From contig NZ_FYEW01000001.1 of the NCBI RefSeq assembly GCF_900187375.1, positions 496,001-560,000 on the forward strand: a DNA stretch of 64,000 bases, in the 5' to 3' direction. The notes below the pieces were generated by a model. That model made no database searches. It saw only the letters and a program-made list of their open reading frames with translations, and had not been told where the DNA came from. This stretch comes from Hymenobacter gelipurpurascens. GTDB lineage: Bacteria > Bacteroidota > Bacteroidia > Cytophagales > Hymenobacteraceae. The translations under genes and the position numbers were made by a program. Every line of letters begins with the position of its first letter. The first letter of the stretch is position 1. Shown piece by piece: positions 38,446-48,485 of the stretch.

Positions 38446-38544
38446 GACGGTCATGCTGAGCGCATTCAAAGCAACTGGCCTAGGCCACTGCAACGTAAGC
38501 ACGCGAGATGCTTCGACCAGCGGACACCAGATGAAGCAGGACGG
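38446..38544. repeat. REP-like repeat, copy 3 (partly decayed)
   Basis: It begins GACGGTCATGCTGAGCGCA and, after an ACTGGCCTAGGCCACT palindrome (38474-38489), continues CGCGAGATGCTTCGACCAG and ends near GCAGGACGGT. The two ends are imperfect reverse complements of the words in the 1100-1205 hairpin. It sits directly after the paoC-like stop. Confidence 0.75.
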
Positions 38545-38578
38545 TAGCTGCATTCGTCACAGTACGAGAGTAGCGCAC

Positions 38579-38614
38579 CTTTGAAAAGCATACTTATCCC
38601 GTTGAATGCTGTAA
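38579..38614 (+). promoter_or_regulatory. AraC-type direct-repeat operator upstream of the alcohol dehydrogenase
   Basis: TTTGAAAAGCATAC (38580-38593) and the weaker GTTGAATGCTGTAA (38601-38614), 21 bp apart. The block matches the operator at 34065 at 27 of 32 positions and lies at the same distance (58 bases) from its -7 box. Two conserved copies at equal spacing before functionally linked genes make chance unlikely. Confidence 0.7.
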
Positions 38615-38636
38615 GACTGGCCGCGTAGCCCGGCAA

Positions 38637-38644
38637 TAGCTTTG
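38637..38644 (+). promoter_or_regulatory. -7 promoter box for the alcohol dehydrogenase
   Basis: TAGCTTTG, an exact TAnnTTTG match, 40 bases before the ATG and 22 bases after the proximal operator half-site. Confidence 0.6.
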
Positions 38645-38683
38645 TATTGTCAAATTATAGCGCAACGTTTTACCCTTAACCTC

Positions 38684-39724
38684 ATGATTCAAACGAAAGC
38701 CTACGCGGCCCAAAGCCCAACTGCCGACCTTGCTCCCTGGAGCCTGGAGCGGCGCGACGTTGGCTCCCACGACGTGCAGATTGACATTCACTTCTGTGGT
38801 GTGTGCCACTCCGACCTGCACCAAATCAGGAACGAATGGTTTCCCGGTATTTTTCCCATGGTACCTGGCCACGAAATAGTGGGCCGAATCAGTCAGGTAG
38901 GCAGCCACGTTAACAAATTCAAGGTCGGCGACTTGGCCGGTGTGGGCTGCATGGTCGACTCCTGCCAAGTTTGCGCTAACTGCAAGGATGGCCTAGAGCA
39001 GTACTGCCTGGAGGGTAACACCCAAACCTACAATAACCTAGGTCGGGATGGGGTGCCCACTTACGGCGGCTACTCTACTACCATTGTGGTACGCGAGGAG
39101 TTTGTGGTGAGCGTGTCCGACAAGCTCAACCTAGCCGCTGTGGCTCCACTGCTCTGCGCCGGTATTACCACCTATTCGCCCCTTCGCTACTGGAAAGTGG
39201 GCAAGGGACACAAGCTGGCCGTGGTGGGCTTGGGTGGCCTAGGCCACATGGGCGTAAAATTCGGCGTGGCCTTTGGGGCCGACGTGACCGTGCTGAGCAC
39301 CTCGCCTGAAAAGGAGCAGGATGCTAAATCCTTGGGGGCGCATCATTTCGTCGTGACCAAAGATGAGGCGCAACTCAAGGCCGTGCAGGGCTCGTTCGAC
39401 TTCATCCTGGATACCGTGGCCGCCGACCATGATATTCCCCTGTATCTGTCATTGCTCAAAACCAGCGGCACGCACATCCTGGTAGGGGCGCCCCCCAAAC
39501 CGATGGAAATCCCGGCCTTCGCCCTCATTCCGGGCCGCAAGAGTGTAGCGGGTTCCACCATCGGCGGCATTGCCGAAACGCAGGAAATGCTGGATTTCTG
39601 CGCTGAGCACAACATCGTGTCCGACATTGAGCTAATTGATATCCAGGACATCAACCAGGCCTACGAGCGTATGGTGAAAGGCGACGTGCGTTACCGGTTT
39701 GTCATCGACACGGCCACTATTTAG
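38684..39724 (+). CDS. Zinc-dependent NADP(H) alcohol dehydrogenase (YahK/CAD type)
   Basis: 346 residues of the cinnamyl-alcohol-dehydrogenase group of medium-chain dehydrogenases, reducing aldehydes or oxidising primary alcohols. Catalytic zinc ligands are Cys38 (HFCGVCHSD) and the GHE motif; the structural zinc uses the four Cys of DSCQVCANCKDGLEQYC. The Rossmann motif is GLGGLGHMGVKFG, encoded partly by the GTGGCCTAGGCCAC word. ATG 38684 is used; the open upstream frame covers the promoter. Its promoter shares an AraC-type operator with the aldehyde oxidoreductase operon upstream, suggesting joint control. Confidence 0.94.
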   Translation: MIQTKAYAAQSPTADLAPWSLERRDVGSHDVQIDIHFCGVCHSDLHQIRNEWFPGIFPMVPGHEIVGRISQVGSHVNKFKVGDLAGVGCMVDSCQVCANCKDGLEQYCLEGNTQTYNNLGRDGVPTYGGYSTTIVVREEFVVSVSDKLNLAAVAPLLCAGITTYSPLRYWKVGKGHKLAVVGLGGLGHMGVKFGVAFGADVTVLSTSPEKEQDAKSLGAHHFVVTKDEAQLKAVQGSFDFILDTVAADHDIPLYLSLLKTSGTHILVGAPPKPMEIPAFALIPGRKSVAGSTIGGIAETQEMLDFCAEHNIVSDIELIDIQDINQAYERMVKGDVRYRFVIDTATI

Positions 39725-39742
39725 CCGGTACGCTTCCTGCTT

Positions 39743-40198
39743 ATGAAACAGCTGCGCCTGCTGCTAGTGCTGCTCATATTTTCTATGGGTAGTGCGGCGT
39801 GTAAGAGCAATACCCCTAGGCCGGATATTTCCACTTTACCTACCATGAGCAACCGTCTGCGCCTCCGAGTTGGGTCAGAAACGTTTACCGCCACCTTGCT
39901 GGATAACCCCACCGTTGCGGCCTTCGTGGCCCAACTGCCCTTGACCGTCTCGATGGTGGAGCTGAATGGCAACGAGAAATACTACGACTTACCCCACGCT
40001 TTGCCCACTGACGCCGCCAACCCCGGTACTATTCAGGCAGGCGACCTGCTGCTTTACGGCTCGAACACTCTGGTACTGTTCTACGAAACATTTTCTACCT
40101 CGTACCGCTACACCCGCATGGGGCGGGTTGACAACCCAGCCGGCCTGGCCGCTGCTCTGGGTCGTGGCAACGTGAGCGTAACGTTTGAGCTGCAATAG
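39743..40198 (+). CDS. Cyclophilin-like fold lipoprotein
   Basis: 151 residues. The N-terminus MKQLRLLLVLLIFSMGSAAC has a lipobox with Cys20. The remainder (LRLRVGSETFTATLLDNPTVAAFVAQLP, KYYDLPHALPTD, IQAGDLLLYGSNTLVLFYETF, YTRMGRVDNPAGL) matches the cyclophilin-like domain often found with alcohol dehydrogenases and aldo/keto reductases in Bacteroidota. Activity is not established. It starts 18 bases after the dehydrogenase stop and is probably co-transcribed with it. Confidence 0.88.
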   Translation: MKQLRLLLVLLIFSMGSAACKSNTPRPDISTLPTMSNRLRLRVGSETFTATLLDNPTVAAFVAQLPLTVSMVELNGNEKYYDLPHALPTDAANPGTIQAGDLLLYGSNTLVLFYETFSTSYRYTRMGRVDNPAGLAAALGRGNVSVTFELQ

Positions 40199-40253
40199 CC
40201 AAGCAAAGAGTGTTGACTAAATTCTAACGAGTAGTCACCGTCCTGTCCACTCT

Positions 40254-40400
40254 AACTACCATAACCGGCTCCGGGTGTACCAGCGCGTGTTTCACGCGTT
40301 GGCACAGACGAGCTTTATCGGCCTTAAGTGGCCTACATACCTCGGCCGCCGGCTAACGTGGTTCAACTACGTGCCGACTCCCAGTTGCAGGGCAGGGTGA
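40254..40400 (+). other. Possible decayed reading frame within a 509-base gene-less region
   Basis: Between the cyclophilin-like gene and the tRNA (40199-40707) I can support no gene. One frame without start codon gives 48 protein-like residues (including RLRVYQRVFHALAQTSFIGL and WPTYLGRRLTWFNYV) up to TGA at 40398. It may be a gene remnant; I cannot name a family. Confidence 0.3.
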
Positions 40401-40670
40401 GCCACTTGGATGCTGGTAGCTTTAATTTCCTGGAACTGCATGTGGGCGAAACGTCCTGCTTTATCCATCCCCATCGGGTAGATAGTGCGCGTGCTCAGGT
40501 AGGTAGGGCAGAGGGCGTTAACGCGCTTTCACCACTATCATTAAGGAGTTGTGCCCCGCTGGCTGGGATGTTCAAATTCTATCTAGGGTGGTGTACAACG
40601 CTATTCAGGCAAGCCCGAAGCCTCCTTTGGCAATCCTATGTAAGGCCTTGCCAGCGCCGGTGGAAAACAA

Positions 40671-40701
40671 AAAGGCCTTCTGCGGGGAGCAGAAGGCCTT
40701 T
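40671..40701 (-). terminator. Terminator of tRNA-Glu copy 1
   Basis: AAAGGCCTTCTGC (40671-40683) pairs with GCAGAAGGCCTTT (40689-40701); on the minus strand TTTTTGTTTTCC follows. Confidence 0.88.
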
Positions 40702-40705
40702 AGTG

Positions 40706-40822
40706 TGTAGTCCGTAGGGGAATCGAACCCCTGTTGGTAGAATGAAAATCTACTGTCCTAACCCCTAGACGAACGGACCAGTTACCAGCGGAGTGTTTTC
40801 CGTTTTGGTGGTGCAAAGATAC
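40706..40822. repeat. 117-bp duplicated block, copy 1 (tRNA-Glu with its promoter)
   Basis: Bases 40706-40822 appear identical to 46984-47100 and include the whole tRNA, its leader and the -7 box. The flanking terminators are similar but not identical. The two direct copies are 6.3 kb apart. Confidence 0.88.
40708..40779 (-). tRNA. tRNA-Glu (anticodon TTC), copy 1
   Basis: 72 bases on the minus strand with a complete cloverleaf. Acceptor GGTCCGT pairs with ACGGACT; D arm GTCTAGGGGTTAGGAC; anticodon arm GTAGA-TTTTCAT-TCTAC with anticodon TTC; T arm AGGGG-TTCGATT-CCCCT. CCA is not encoded. Promoter and terminator are both visible. Confidence 0.95.
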
Positions 40823-40843
40823 AAGCCCGCTCTTTTGGCGCAA
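40814..40843 (-). promoter_or_regulatory. Promoter of tRNA-Glu copy 1
   Basis: On the minus strand TTG - 19 bases - TATCTTTG, the Bacteroidota -33/-7 arrangement. Apart from this, the 329-base region 40780-41108 up to the GH15 gene shows no gene. Confidence 0.8.
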
Positions 40844-41108
40844 TACCTGTGTCCGAAAAATTTCAATAAATACAGCTAACTGCTGCAGAATCAGGCGGAT
40901 TTATTTGTGAAGGCTCGCGCCATACGGCTGTGCAGGTAGCTGCTGCTGCCAGAAGTACAGGCGCAGGCAGGCCGCCGGGGTATGCACCGGTGCCAGGATA
41001 ATTCGGGGTGAAAGAGGCCTGTAGAGCAACCTCGACGGCTACAATAAGGTACTAGCTACTTCAGAACTCTTCGCAGCTGCCACCGGGCGGCTCCAATTCC
41101 ATCTCCTG

Positions 41109-42890
41109 ATGACAAAGCATACCTACGACCTGGGCTTGATTGGAAACTGTGCCTTTCTGGGCCTGATTGGGAAAGATACCGCCGTGCGCTGGCTGTGCTG
41201 GCCGCGTTTCGACAGCAGCTTCGTGTTCGGCAGCCTGCTCGATTCGCAGAAAGGCGGCGAGTACCGTATCAGCCCCGCCACGGGCCCTTTCGAGTCGGAG
41301 CAGTACTACCTGCCCAATACCAACGTGCTGTGCACCGAAATTACGGCCGAGGACGGCAGCTACCGCGTCACGGACTTTGCGCCGCGCTTCCCGCAGTATG
41401 AGCGCTACTACAAGCCGCTGATGTTTATCCGTAAGGTGGAGCCGATTTCGGGTACGCCCCGCATTAAAGTAGCCTGCCAGCCCGTAGGCCAGTACGGCGA
41501 GCTAAAACTGAGCCGACGCCGCAGTTCCAACCACATTGCGTTCCTGGGGCTGGAAGAAGAAATCCGCCTCACCACGAATATTCCGCTGACGTACGTGCTT
41601 GATGAGGAAGATTTCGTGCTCAACGAAACCAAGTACCTCGTCCTGACCTACGGCGCCCCACTGGAAGCTCCTTTGGAAAGCACTGCCGAGCGGTTCCTGC
41701 TGGCTACCATTGATTACTGGCGCAAGTGGGTGAAAAGCACCAGCATCAGCAGCTTCCACCAGGGGCAGGTAATCCGGTCGGCGCTGGCCCTCAAGATTCA
41801 CCAGTACGAGGATACAGGCGCCATTATCGCGGCCAGTACTACCTCCTTGCCGGAGGCGCCGGGCAGCACCCGCAACTGGGACTACCGCTATTGCTGGATG
41901 CGCGACACGTATTATATCCTCACGGCCTTCAATAACATTGGGCACTTTGAGGAAATGGAGCGCTATTTCCACTACATCGCCAACATTTCCAGCAAGATCA
42001 AAGGCAAATACCAGCCGTTGTACGGCATCAGCGGCGCTTCGGAACTGGTGGAGCAGGAACTGGACTTGGAGGGCTACCTCGGCAACAAGCCCGTGCGCAT
42101 CGGTAATGATGCCTACACCCACATCCAGAACGACGTGTATGGGCAGGTGCTGGTGGCGCTGCTGCCGCTTTACGTGGATTGCCGCTTCCTCGACCCGGCA
42201 CATACGAACCCCGAAAAGCTCGTTTATGAGGCCCTGCACCTGATTGAAGCTACCATGGACCAGCCCGATGCGGGACTGTGGGAGTTCCGCAATCTGGCCC
42301 AGTACCATTGCTATACCTACCTGTTCCATTGGGCAGGCAGCCACGCCGCGCGCCAGGTGGCACACTCCCTCGGCAACACGGAAATGGAGGCCTTGGCCAC
42401 GCGCCTGATGGAAGAAGCCCGCACCCGCATCGAGAAGTGCTTCAGCCCCGAGCGACAGGCCTACACCAACGCCATCGGCTCGCCTCACTTGGATGCCAGC
42501 ACCATGCAGCTCATCCTGATGGGTTACCTAGATCCGGCTTCGGAAGTGGCCAAAACCCACTTGGAAGCGTTGGAAAAGGAGCTGAAGACACCCGAAGGCC
42601 TGTTCTACCGCTACCGCCACGCCGACGACTTCGGAACACCAGAAACCACTTTCCTGATTTGCTCTTTCTGGTATGTAGAAGCTCTGGCCTGCGTCGGCCG
42701 CGTAGAGGAAGCCATTGTGGAGTTCGAGAAGCTCATTACCTATACCAACCACCTAGGTTTGCTCTCGGAGGATGTGGATGCCAAAACCGGCTCGCAGTGG
42801 GGCAACTTCCCACAGGCCTACAGCCACGTAGGCCTAGTGAATGCGGCCTACCGCATCGCCAAAAAGCTCGACAAGCCGAACTTCGTGTAA
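41109..42890 (+). CDS. GH15-family glucoamylase/trehalase-like hydrolase
   Basis: 593 residues, cytoplasmic (no signal peptide). An N-terminal beta-sandwich (YDLGLIGNCAFLGLIGKD, WLCWPRFDSSFVFGSLLD) is followed by an (alpha/alpha)6 barrel from about residue 220 (GSTRNWDYRYCWMRD). Candidate catalytic acids are in DAGLWEFR and LLSEDVDAKTGSQWGNFPQAYSHVGLVNAA (in part). Members of this group include bacterial trehalases and glucoamylases. The convergent neighbour makes trehalose, so a trehalose- or maltooligosaccharide-related role is likely but not proven. Confidence 0.9.
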   Translation: MTKHTYDLGLIGNCAFLGLIGKDTAVRWLCWPRFDSSFVFGSLLDSQKGGEYRISPATGPFESEQYYLPNTNVLCTEITAEDGSYRVTDFAPRFPQYERYYKPLMFIRKVEPISGTPRIKVACQPVGQYGELKLSRRRSSNHIAFLGLEEEIRLTTNIPLTYVLDEEDFVLNETKYLVLTYGAPLEAPLESTAERFLLATIDYWRKWVKSTSISSFHQGQVIRSALALKIHQYEDTGAIIAASTTSLPEAPGSTRNWDYRYCWMRDTYYILTAFNNIGHFEEMERYFHYIANISSKIKGKYQPLYGISGASELVEQELDLEGYLGNKPVRIGNDAYTHIQNDVYGQVLVALLPLYVDCRFLDPAHTNPEKLVYEALHLIEATMDQPDAGLWEFRNLAQYHCYTYLFHWAGSHAARQVAHSLGNTEMEALATRLMEEARTRIEKCFSPERQAYTNAIGSPHLDASTMQLILMGYLDPASEVAKTHLEALEKELKTPEGLFYRYRHADDFGTPETTFLICSFWYVEALACVGRVEEAIVEFEKLITYTNHLGLLSEDVDAKTGSQWGNFPQAYSHVGLVNAAYRIAKKLDKPNFV

Positions 42891-42900
42891 GGGACTAGAC

Positions 42901-42956
42901 CCATAAAAAAGCCCGGCCCGTTAAGCAATTGCTCAATGGGCCGGGCTTTTTTATGG
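42901..42956. terminator. Bidirectional terminator between GH15 and trehalose synthesis genes
   Basis: CCATAAAAAAGCCCGGCCC (42901-42919) and GGGCCGGGCTTTTTTATGG (42938-42956) are perfect arms around an 18-base loop; convergent genes flank it. Confidence 0.93.
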
Positions 42957-42970
42957 CTAGCAGGTATCGG

Positions 42971-45145
42971 TTATATCAGGCTGCGCAGCAACACCCGAAC
43001 ATCGGTGGTGGAGTGTACATGGTACTGCGCTTTGGAGCGCGAATCAGTGCCAACCTTTACGGTGTATGCCTCTGGCGGCATAGCCCCAAACGTGTCCTCG
43101 TCCGTCCGGTCATCACCGATGGCCAATATGAAATCGGGGGTGTATTGGCTTACCCAACGGGCTGCCGCAGAACCCTTATGAATGCCCGCAGTCTTGATTT
43201 CCAGTACTTTATTGCCTTCCAGGACTTGTAAGTCAGTATTGGAAGTCAGGAAAGTAAGGTGGCTCAGCAATTCCCGCGTCCGGACGGCAGCCAGCTCGCT
43301 GTCGGCACGGCGGTAGTGCCACACCAGCGAGTAGTCCTTGTCCTCAATAAAGGAGCCGGCCGTACGAGCCACGTAGGTTTCCAGAATGGGTCGTATTTCC
43401 TCTTTCCAATCGTTGCGAAGCACCTGAAACAAGTGCCAGTCTTCACCGGCAGAGCGCAGCCACACGCCGTGTTCGGCAATGAAATCCAGCGGCAGGTGGC
43501 CTAGCCAGTTCTGCAAAGTCGTGCGGTCTCGGCCACTGATTATGACCACCCGATTTTTAGGGTTTGCTGTGAGGGCCTGCAACAGAAACAGCAACTCTGC
43601 ATCGGGTTTGGCCCGCTGAGGCATGGGGTTGAAGGGCGCAAGCGTGCCGTCGTAATCCAGCAGGAGCAGGCGTTGTTCGGCGGCTTCGTAGCGCTCATGC
43701 AGCTGGGCCATAACAGTGGTTCCCAGAGTCTCGGTAGCCAGGGTAAGCTGCTTGATCTTGCTGTAGGCCAGTCGGTCCATGAACAGCTTGGTCCAGGCAA
43801 ATACGTTGTACTGGCGCACCAATGCCTGCATGGAAATCATGCGTTGGGTCTGTTCTTCCTCCGGCATCACGAGGGCATCGTGCATGGCTTCGGCCAGTTG
43901 CCCGGTATCGGTGGGGTTGATGATAATGGCATCGGAGAGCTCCCGGGCCGCACCGGCCCGTTCACTCAGAATCAACACGCCGCGCTTGTCAATCTTGCTG
44001 GCAATGAATTCTTTGGCTACCAGGTTCATGCCGTCGCGCATGGGCGTTACGAGGGCTACTTCGGCTAGGCGGTAAAGCGCTACCAACTCTTCTAGCGGGA
44101 AGGAGCGGTAGAAATAGTGGATGGGGTTCCAGCTGATGGTGCGGTATTGCGCATTGATGCGGCCTACGAGTTCATCAATTTCCTCTTTCAGCGAAGCGTA
44201 CTGCGCCACTTGGTCGCGGGAGGGCACCACCAGCATCACCAGGCTCACCTGCTCGCGCCACTCGGGGTAGCGCTGCAGCAGCAGTTCAAATGCCCTTAGG
44301 CGCTGAGCAATACCTTTGGTATAGTCGAGCCGATCAATGGAGAGGATAACTCGCGCATCGCGCAGCGCTTCCCGGTATTCTGCTTCGTGGTTTTTGGCCG
44401 TCTCCGAAGCCGCAGTCTGCTCATAACGGTCGTAGTCAATGCCCATCGGGAAGGCATCAACGAGCACCGTACGGGTCGGGGTTTCAATCTGTCCGTTCTG
44501 ATTGGCGATGCCCAGAATCTGCGATACGGCGCTCAGGAAGTGGCGCATATACCCATAGGTATGAAACCCGATCAAGTCGGCGCCCAGCATCCCGCGCAGC
44601 AGCTCCGCCCGCCAGGGCAGCACCCGAATCAGCTCATACGAGGGGAAGGGGATATGCAGAAAGAAGCCAATGGTGCACTCGGGGCGCGCTTTGCGCAGCA
44701 TTTCGGGCAACAGGAGCAGCTGGTAGTCGTGCACCCAAATGGTATCATCTGGGCCGGCCATGGCCAGCACTGCCTGGCAGAATTTCTCGTTCACGGCCAC
44801 ATAGGCCTCCCAGTGCTCCTGCTCGTAGGTGGCAAACTGGGCAAAATAGTGGAACGTAGGCCACAAGGTGCTATTGCTGAAGCCTTCGTAGAAATCCCGT
44901 ATTTCGGCTTCGGTGAGGAAAACCGGCGCCATACTGTCGGCGCGCAGCTGCTCCGAGATGTAGGCCTCTTCCTCCTCACTTTCCACGAACAGCCCCGGCC
45001 ATCCTACCCACACATTGCCGTCTTCCCGGTAGATGGAGCCCAGGCCCGTTGCCAGCCCGCCTTCACTGGGCTGAAAGGTGAGGCTTTCTTCGGTACGCAG
45101 GACTTTTGTAGGGAGACGGTTAGAAACTATAATAGTTCGGGACAT
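42971..45145 (-). CDS. Bifunctional trehalose-6-phosphate synthase/phosphatase
   Basis: 724 residues. The GT20 synthase domain occupies about 1-470: [61 protein letters not shown] and [14 protein letters not shown]. The HAD-type phosphatase domain, about 490-724, has [13 protein letters not shown] with the nucleophile Asp, IISGRDR and [11 protein letters not shown]. The protein makes trehalose from UDP-glucose and glucose-6-phosphate via trehalose-6-phosphate, typically as osmo- and desiccation protectant. The gene fusion is common in Bacteroidota. It faces the GH15 gene across a shared terminator. Confidence 0.96.
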   Translation of the reverse strand: MSRTIIVSNRLPTKVLRTEESLTFQPSEGGLATGLGSIYREDGNVWVGWPGLFVESEEEEAYISEQLRADSMAPVFLTEAEIRDFYEGFSNSTLWPTFHYFAQFATYEQEHWEAYVAVNEKFCQAVLAMAGPDDTIWVHDYQLLLLPEMLRKARPECTIGFFLHIPFPSYELIRVLPWRAELLRGMLGADLIGFHTYGYMRHFLSAVSQILGIANQNGQIETPTRTVLVDAFPMGIDYDRYEQTAASETAKNHEAEYREALRDARVILSIDRLDYTKGIAQRLRAFELLLQRYPEWREQVSLVMLVVPSRDQVAQYASLKEEIDELVGRINAQYRTISWNPIHYFYRSFPLEELVALYRLAEVALVTPMRDGMNLVAKEFIASKIDKRGVLILSERAGAARELSDAIIINPTDTGQLAEAMHDALVMPEEEQTQRMISMQALVRQYNVFAWTKLFMDRLAYSKIKQLTLATETLGTTVMAQLHERYEAAEQRLLLLDYDGTLAPFNPMPQRAKPDAELLFLLQALTANPKNRVVIISGRDRTTLQNWLGHLPLDFIAEHGVWLRSAGEDWHLFQVLRNDWKEEIRPILETYVARTAGSFIEDKDYSLVWHYRRADSELAAVRTRELLSHLTFLTSNTDLQVLEGNKVLEIKTAGIHKGSAAARWVSQYTPDFILAIGDDRTDEDTFGAMPPEAYTVKVGTDSRSKAQYHVHSTTDVRVLLRSLI

Positions 45146-45344
45146 GCCTTTGGTTAATGGTAAACCTTAAGGCTTACGTGATAAAAGGCCCCGGGGTCAC
45201 TAGTTTTTCTTCTTGTTTCTGTTAATAAAGGCAAGGTAAGCGGCTGAAAAATGTCCCGAAGTCTCAGCTAGTGGCCTAGGAAACCCCAGCAAATCAGGTG
45301 GCCTACATAGCCGAATACGCCGAGCGGTGAGCCAGCTAGTATGG

Positions 45345-46694
45345 CTATTCAGAATCAATAGATGCCGGGGCGGGGCGCTCCACGCGAGGCAGCATGGCGG
45401 CAGGCTCAGGCTGCAGTTCTTCGGGCACTGAACGCCCTTGCAGCGCCAACTGATGGCGGTTTTCATCAAACTCGCCCTCGCTTTTGGCAATAACCAGCGT
45501 AGCAATGCCATTGCCGATGACGTTGGTAATGGCCCGGGCCTCACTCATAAACCGATCAACGCCTAGCAGCAAGGCTACGCTTTCCACCGGAATAACCTTG
45601 GTGGCGGCCAAGGTAGAGGCCAGCACAATAAAACCCGAACCCGTAACGCCTGCAGCTCCCTTACTGGTCACGACCAGAATAGCAATGAGGGTCAACTGCT
45701 GGGTGAGAGAAAGCGGGATATTGAAGGCCTGAGCCAGAAATATGACGGCAATGGAGAGGTAAATGGAGGTGCCGTCGAGGTTAAACGAGTAGCCCGTCGG
45801 AATTACCAGGCCCGCCACCGAGCGGGAGCAGCCGTAGCGCTCCATCTTATCAATCATGCGGGGCAGCGCCGACTCGGAGGAAGAAGTACCCAGCACCAGC
45901 AGAATCTCTTCCTTAATAAAGGTGAGATATGGCCACAGGCGCAGATTGTAATAGCGCAAAATCAGGTTCAGGACTCCGAAAATGAACAGGAACATGGTGG
46001 CATACACTACCAGCATCAGCTTACCCAGCGGCAGCAGCGTGGCTAGGCCATATTTACCAATGGTGAAGGCCATCCCGCCAAATGCCCCGATGGGAGCCAG
46101 CTTCATCACCATGGCCAGCACGCCAAACATGGCGTGCGAGAGCCGGTCGAAGGTTCGCATCAGCGGCTGCCCGTGTGCACCCATATGGTTTACAGAAAGC
46201 CCAAACAGCACCGAAAACAGCAGCACCTGCAGAATGTCGCCTTCGGCAAAGGCGCCGATTACATTGTCGGGCACGATATGCGTGAAAAACTCTACCCAAT
46301 TCATGTCGCCGGCCTGGGAGGTGTACTTAGCTGCCTCGGCGGTTTGCTTGCTGTCCTGTAACACGGCCTGAGCGGTGGCCTGCACGCCTGCGCCTGGCTG
46401 CGTAAGGTTGGCAACCAGCACCCCGATGCCTAAAGCCAGCGTCGTCACGATTTCGAAGTATAGCAGCGCCTTGCCGCCCACGCGGCCCACCTTCTTCAGG
46501 CTGCCCATGCCCGCAATGCCCAGCACCACCGTCAGGAAAATGATGGGGGCAATCAGCATCTTGATGAGGCTGATAAAGGTATCGGCCAGTGGTTTAAGGG
46601 CAGCACCGAATGCCGGAAACAGGGCTCCAACCAACACGCCAAGCGCAATAGCCGTGAGCACCTGAACCGTCAGGTTGGAATACAATCGTTTCAT
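45345..46694 (-). CDS. Dicarboxylate/amino acid:cation symporter (DAACS family)
   Basis: 449 residues, inner membrane, with eight transmembrane helices and two re-entrant loops. Hallmarks are [21 protein letters not shown], the Ser-rich hairpin [31 protein letters not shown] and the substrate/Na+ region [19 protein letters not shown]. It imports C4-dicarboxylates, glutamate or aspartate with H+ or Na+. The Met at 46694 is used; six further upstream residues are possible. The C-terminal tail after [10 protein letters not shown] is charged and family-variable. No regulatory partner is adjacent. Confidence 0.95.
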   Translation of the reverse strand: MKRLYSNLTVQVLTAIALGVLVGALFPAFGAALKPLADTFISLIKMLIAPIIFLTVVLGIAGMGSLKKVGRVGGKALLYFEIVTTLALGIGVLVANLTQPGAGVQATAQAVLQDSKQTAEAAKYTSQAGDMNWVEFFTHIVPDNVIGAFAEGDILQVLLFSVLFGLSVNHMGAHGQPLMRTFDRLSHAMFGVLAMVMKLAPIGAFGGMAFTIGKYGLATLLPLGKLMLVVYATMFLFIFGVLNLILRYYNLRLWPYLTFIKEEILLVLGTSSSESALPRMIDKMERYGCSRSVAGLVIPTGYSFNLDGTSIYLSIAVIFLAQAFNIPLSLTQQLTLIAILVVTSKGAAGVTGSGFIVLASTLAATKVIPVESVALLLGVDRFMSEARAITNVIGNGIATLVIAKSEGEFDENRHQLALQGRSVPEELQPEPAAMLPRVERPAPASIDSE

Positions 46695-46951
46695 ATACTT
46701 CTTATGTAGCACGTGTGTGGACGGCCGCAGCCCAACTCTCAGCCCAAGGTAGCGCGCCCGGTAGAATAGCGGAGCTAGGAGAGTCCGTTTTCTGCCGAAG
46801 CATACGCGAAAAGTACGAACCCATTTTGAGCCTGATATGCAGTTCTGGATCAGAAAGCAGTCGGGAGAAGTAGGTATCAGCTAACCCTGATGATGAAACT
46901 GAAGTGGCCTAGACCCTGTGGCCGAGAAGGTAGGGAAAGCCGGAAAACAAA

Positions 46952-46980
46952 AAAGCCTTCTGCGGGGCGCAGAAGGCTTT
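46952..46980 (-). terminator. Terminator of tRNA-Glu copy 2
   Basis: AAAGCCTTCTGC (46952-46963) pairs with GCAGAAGGCTTT (46969-46980) with a T-rich stretch after it on the minus strand. It differs from copy 1 by compensated changes in the stem. Confidence 0.88.
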
Positions 46981-46983
46981 GAG

Positions 46984-47100
46984 TGTAGTCCGTAGGGGAA
47001 TCGAACCCCTGTTGGTAGAATGAAAATCTACTGTCCTAACCCCTAGACGAACGGACCAGTTACCAGCGGAGTGTTTTCCGTTTTGGTGGTGCAAAGATAC
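46984..47100. repeat. 117-bp duplicated block, copy 2 (tRNA-Glu with its promoter)
   Basis: Identical by eye to 40706-40822 and in the same orientation. Confidence 0.88.
46986..47057 (-). tRNA. tRNA-Glu (anticodon TTC), copy 2
   Basis: 72 bases, identical in sequence to the copy at 40708-40779, with the same leader, -7 box and a similar terminator. Confidence 0.95.
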
Positions 47101-47121
47101 AGCCCGACCGATTCAGCGCAA
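47092..47121 (-). promoter_or_regulatory. Promoter of tRNA-Glu copy 2
   Basis: Minus-strand TTG - 19 bases - TATCTTTG. The -7 box is inside the duplicated block, while the -33 TTG is in divergent sequence yet kept at the same distance. Confidence 0.8.
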
Positions 47122-47165
47122 GGGGCCGGGGCAAGAAAAGTGTGAGGAAGAGAAAAACAGGCTGA

Positions 47166-48317
<1,152 letters not shown>

Positions 48318-48339
48318 GCTTTCGAGCTTATGTGTACGA

Positions 48340-48375
48340 AACAGCCTGCCTGAGCAATCAGGCGGGCTGTTTTTA
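48340..48375 (+). terminator. Rho-independent terminator of gap
   Basis: AACAGCCTGCCTGA, loop GCAA, TCAGGCGGGCTGTTTTT (one G-T pair), 20 bases after the stop. Confidence 0.9.
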
Positions 48376-48485
48376 TATGGGCCGTTTGCGTTACTAGTGC
48401 CAAACTTGATCCGGCTGACTGAACGAGTGGCCTAGGTTGCCTCTATATTTACTCACCATTTCGCCATTTCTCTACCTCATCTTCC

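Noticed and set aside
40328..40717. 129-codon + strand frame upstream of tRNA-Glu copy 1
   Set aside because: It runs through the tRNA terminator and into the tRNA gene, and shows no protein features.
41502..42488. 328-codon minus-strand frame opposite the GH15 gene
   Set aside because: Shadow of a clear GH15 gene.
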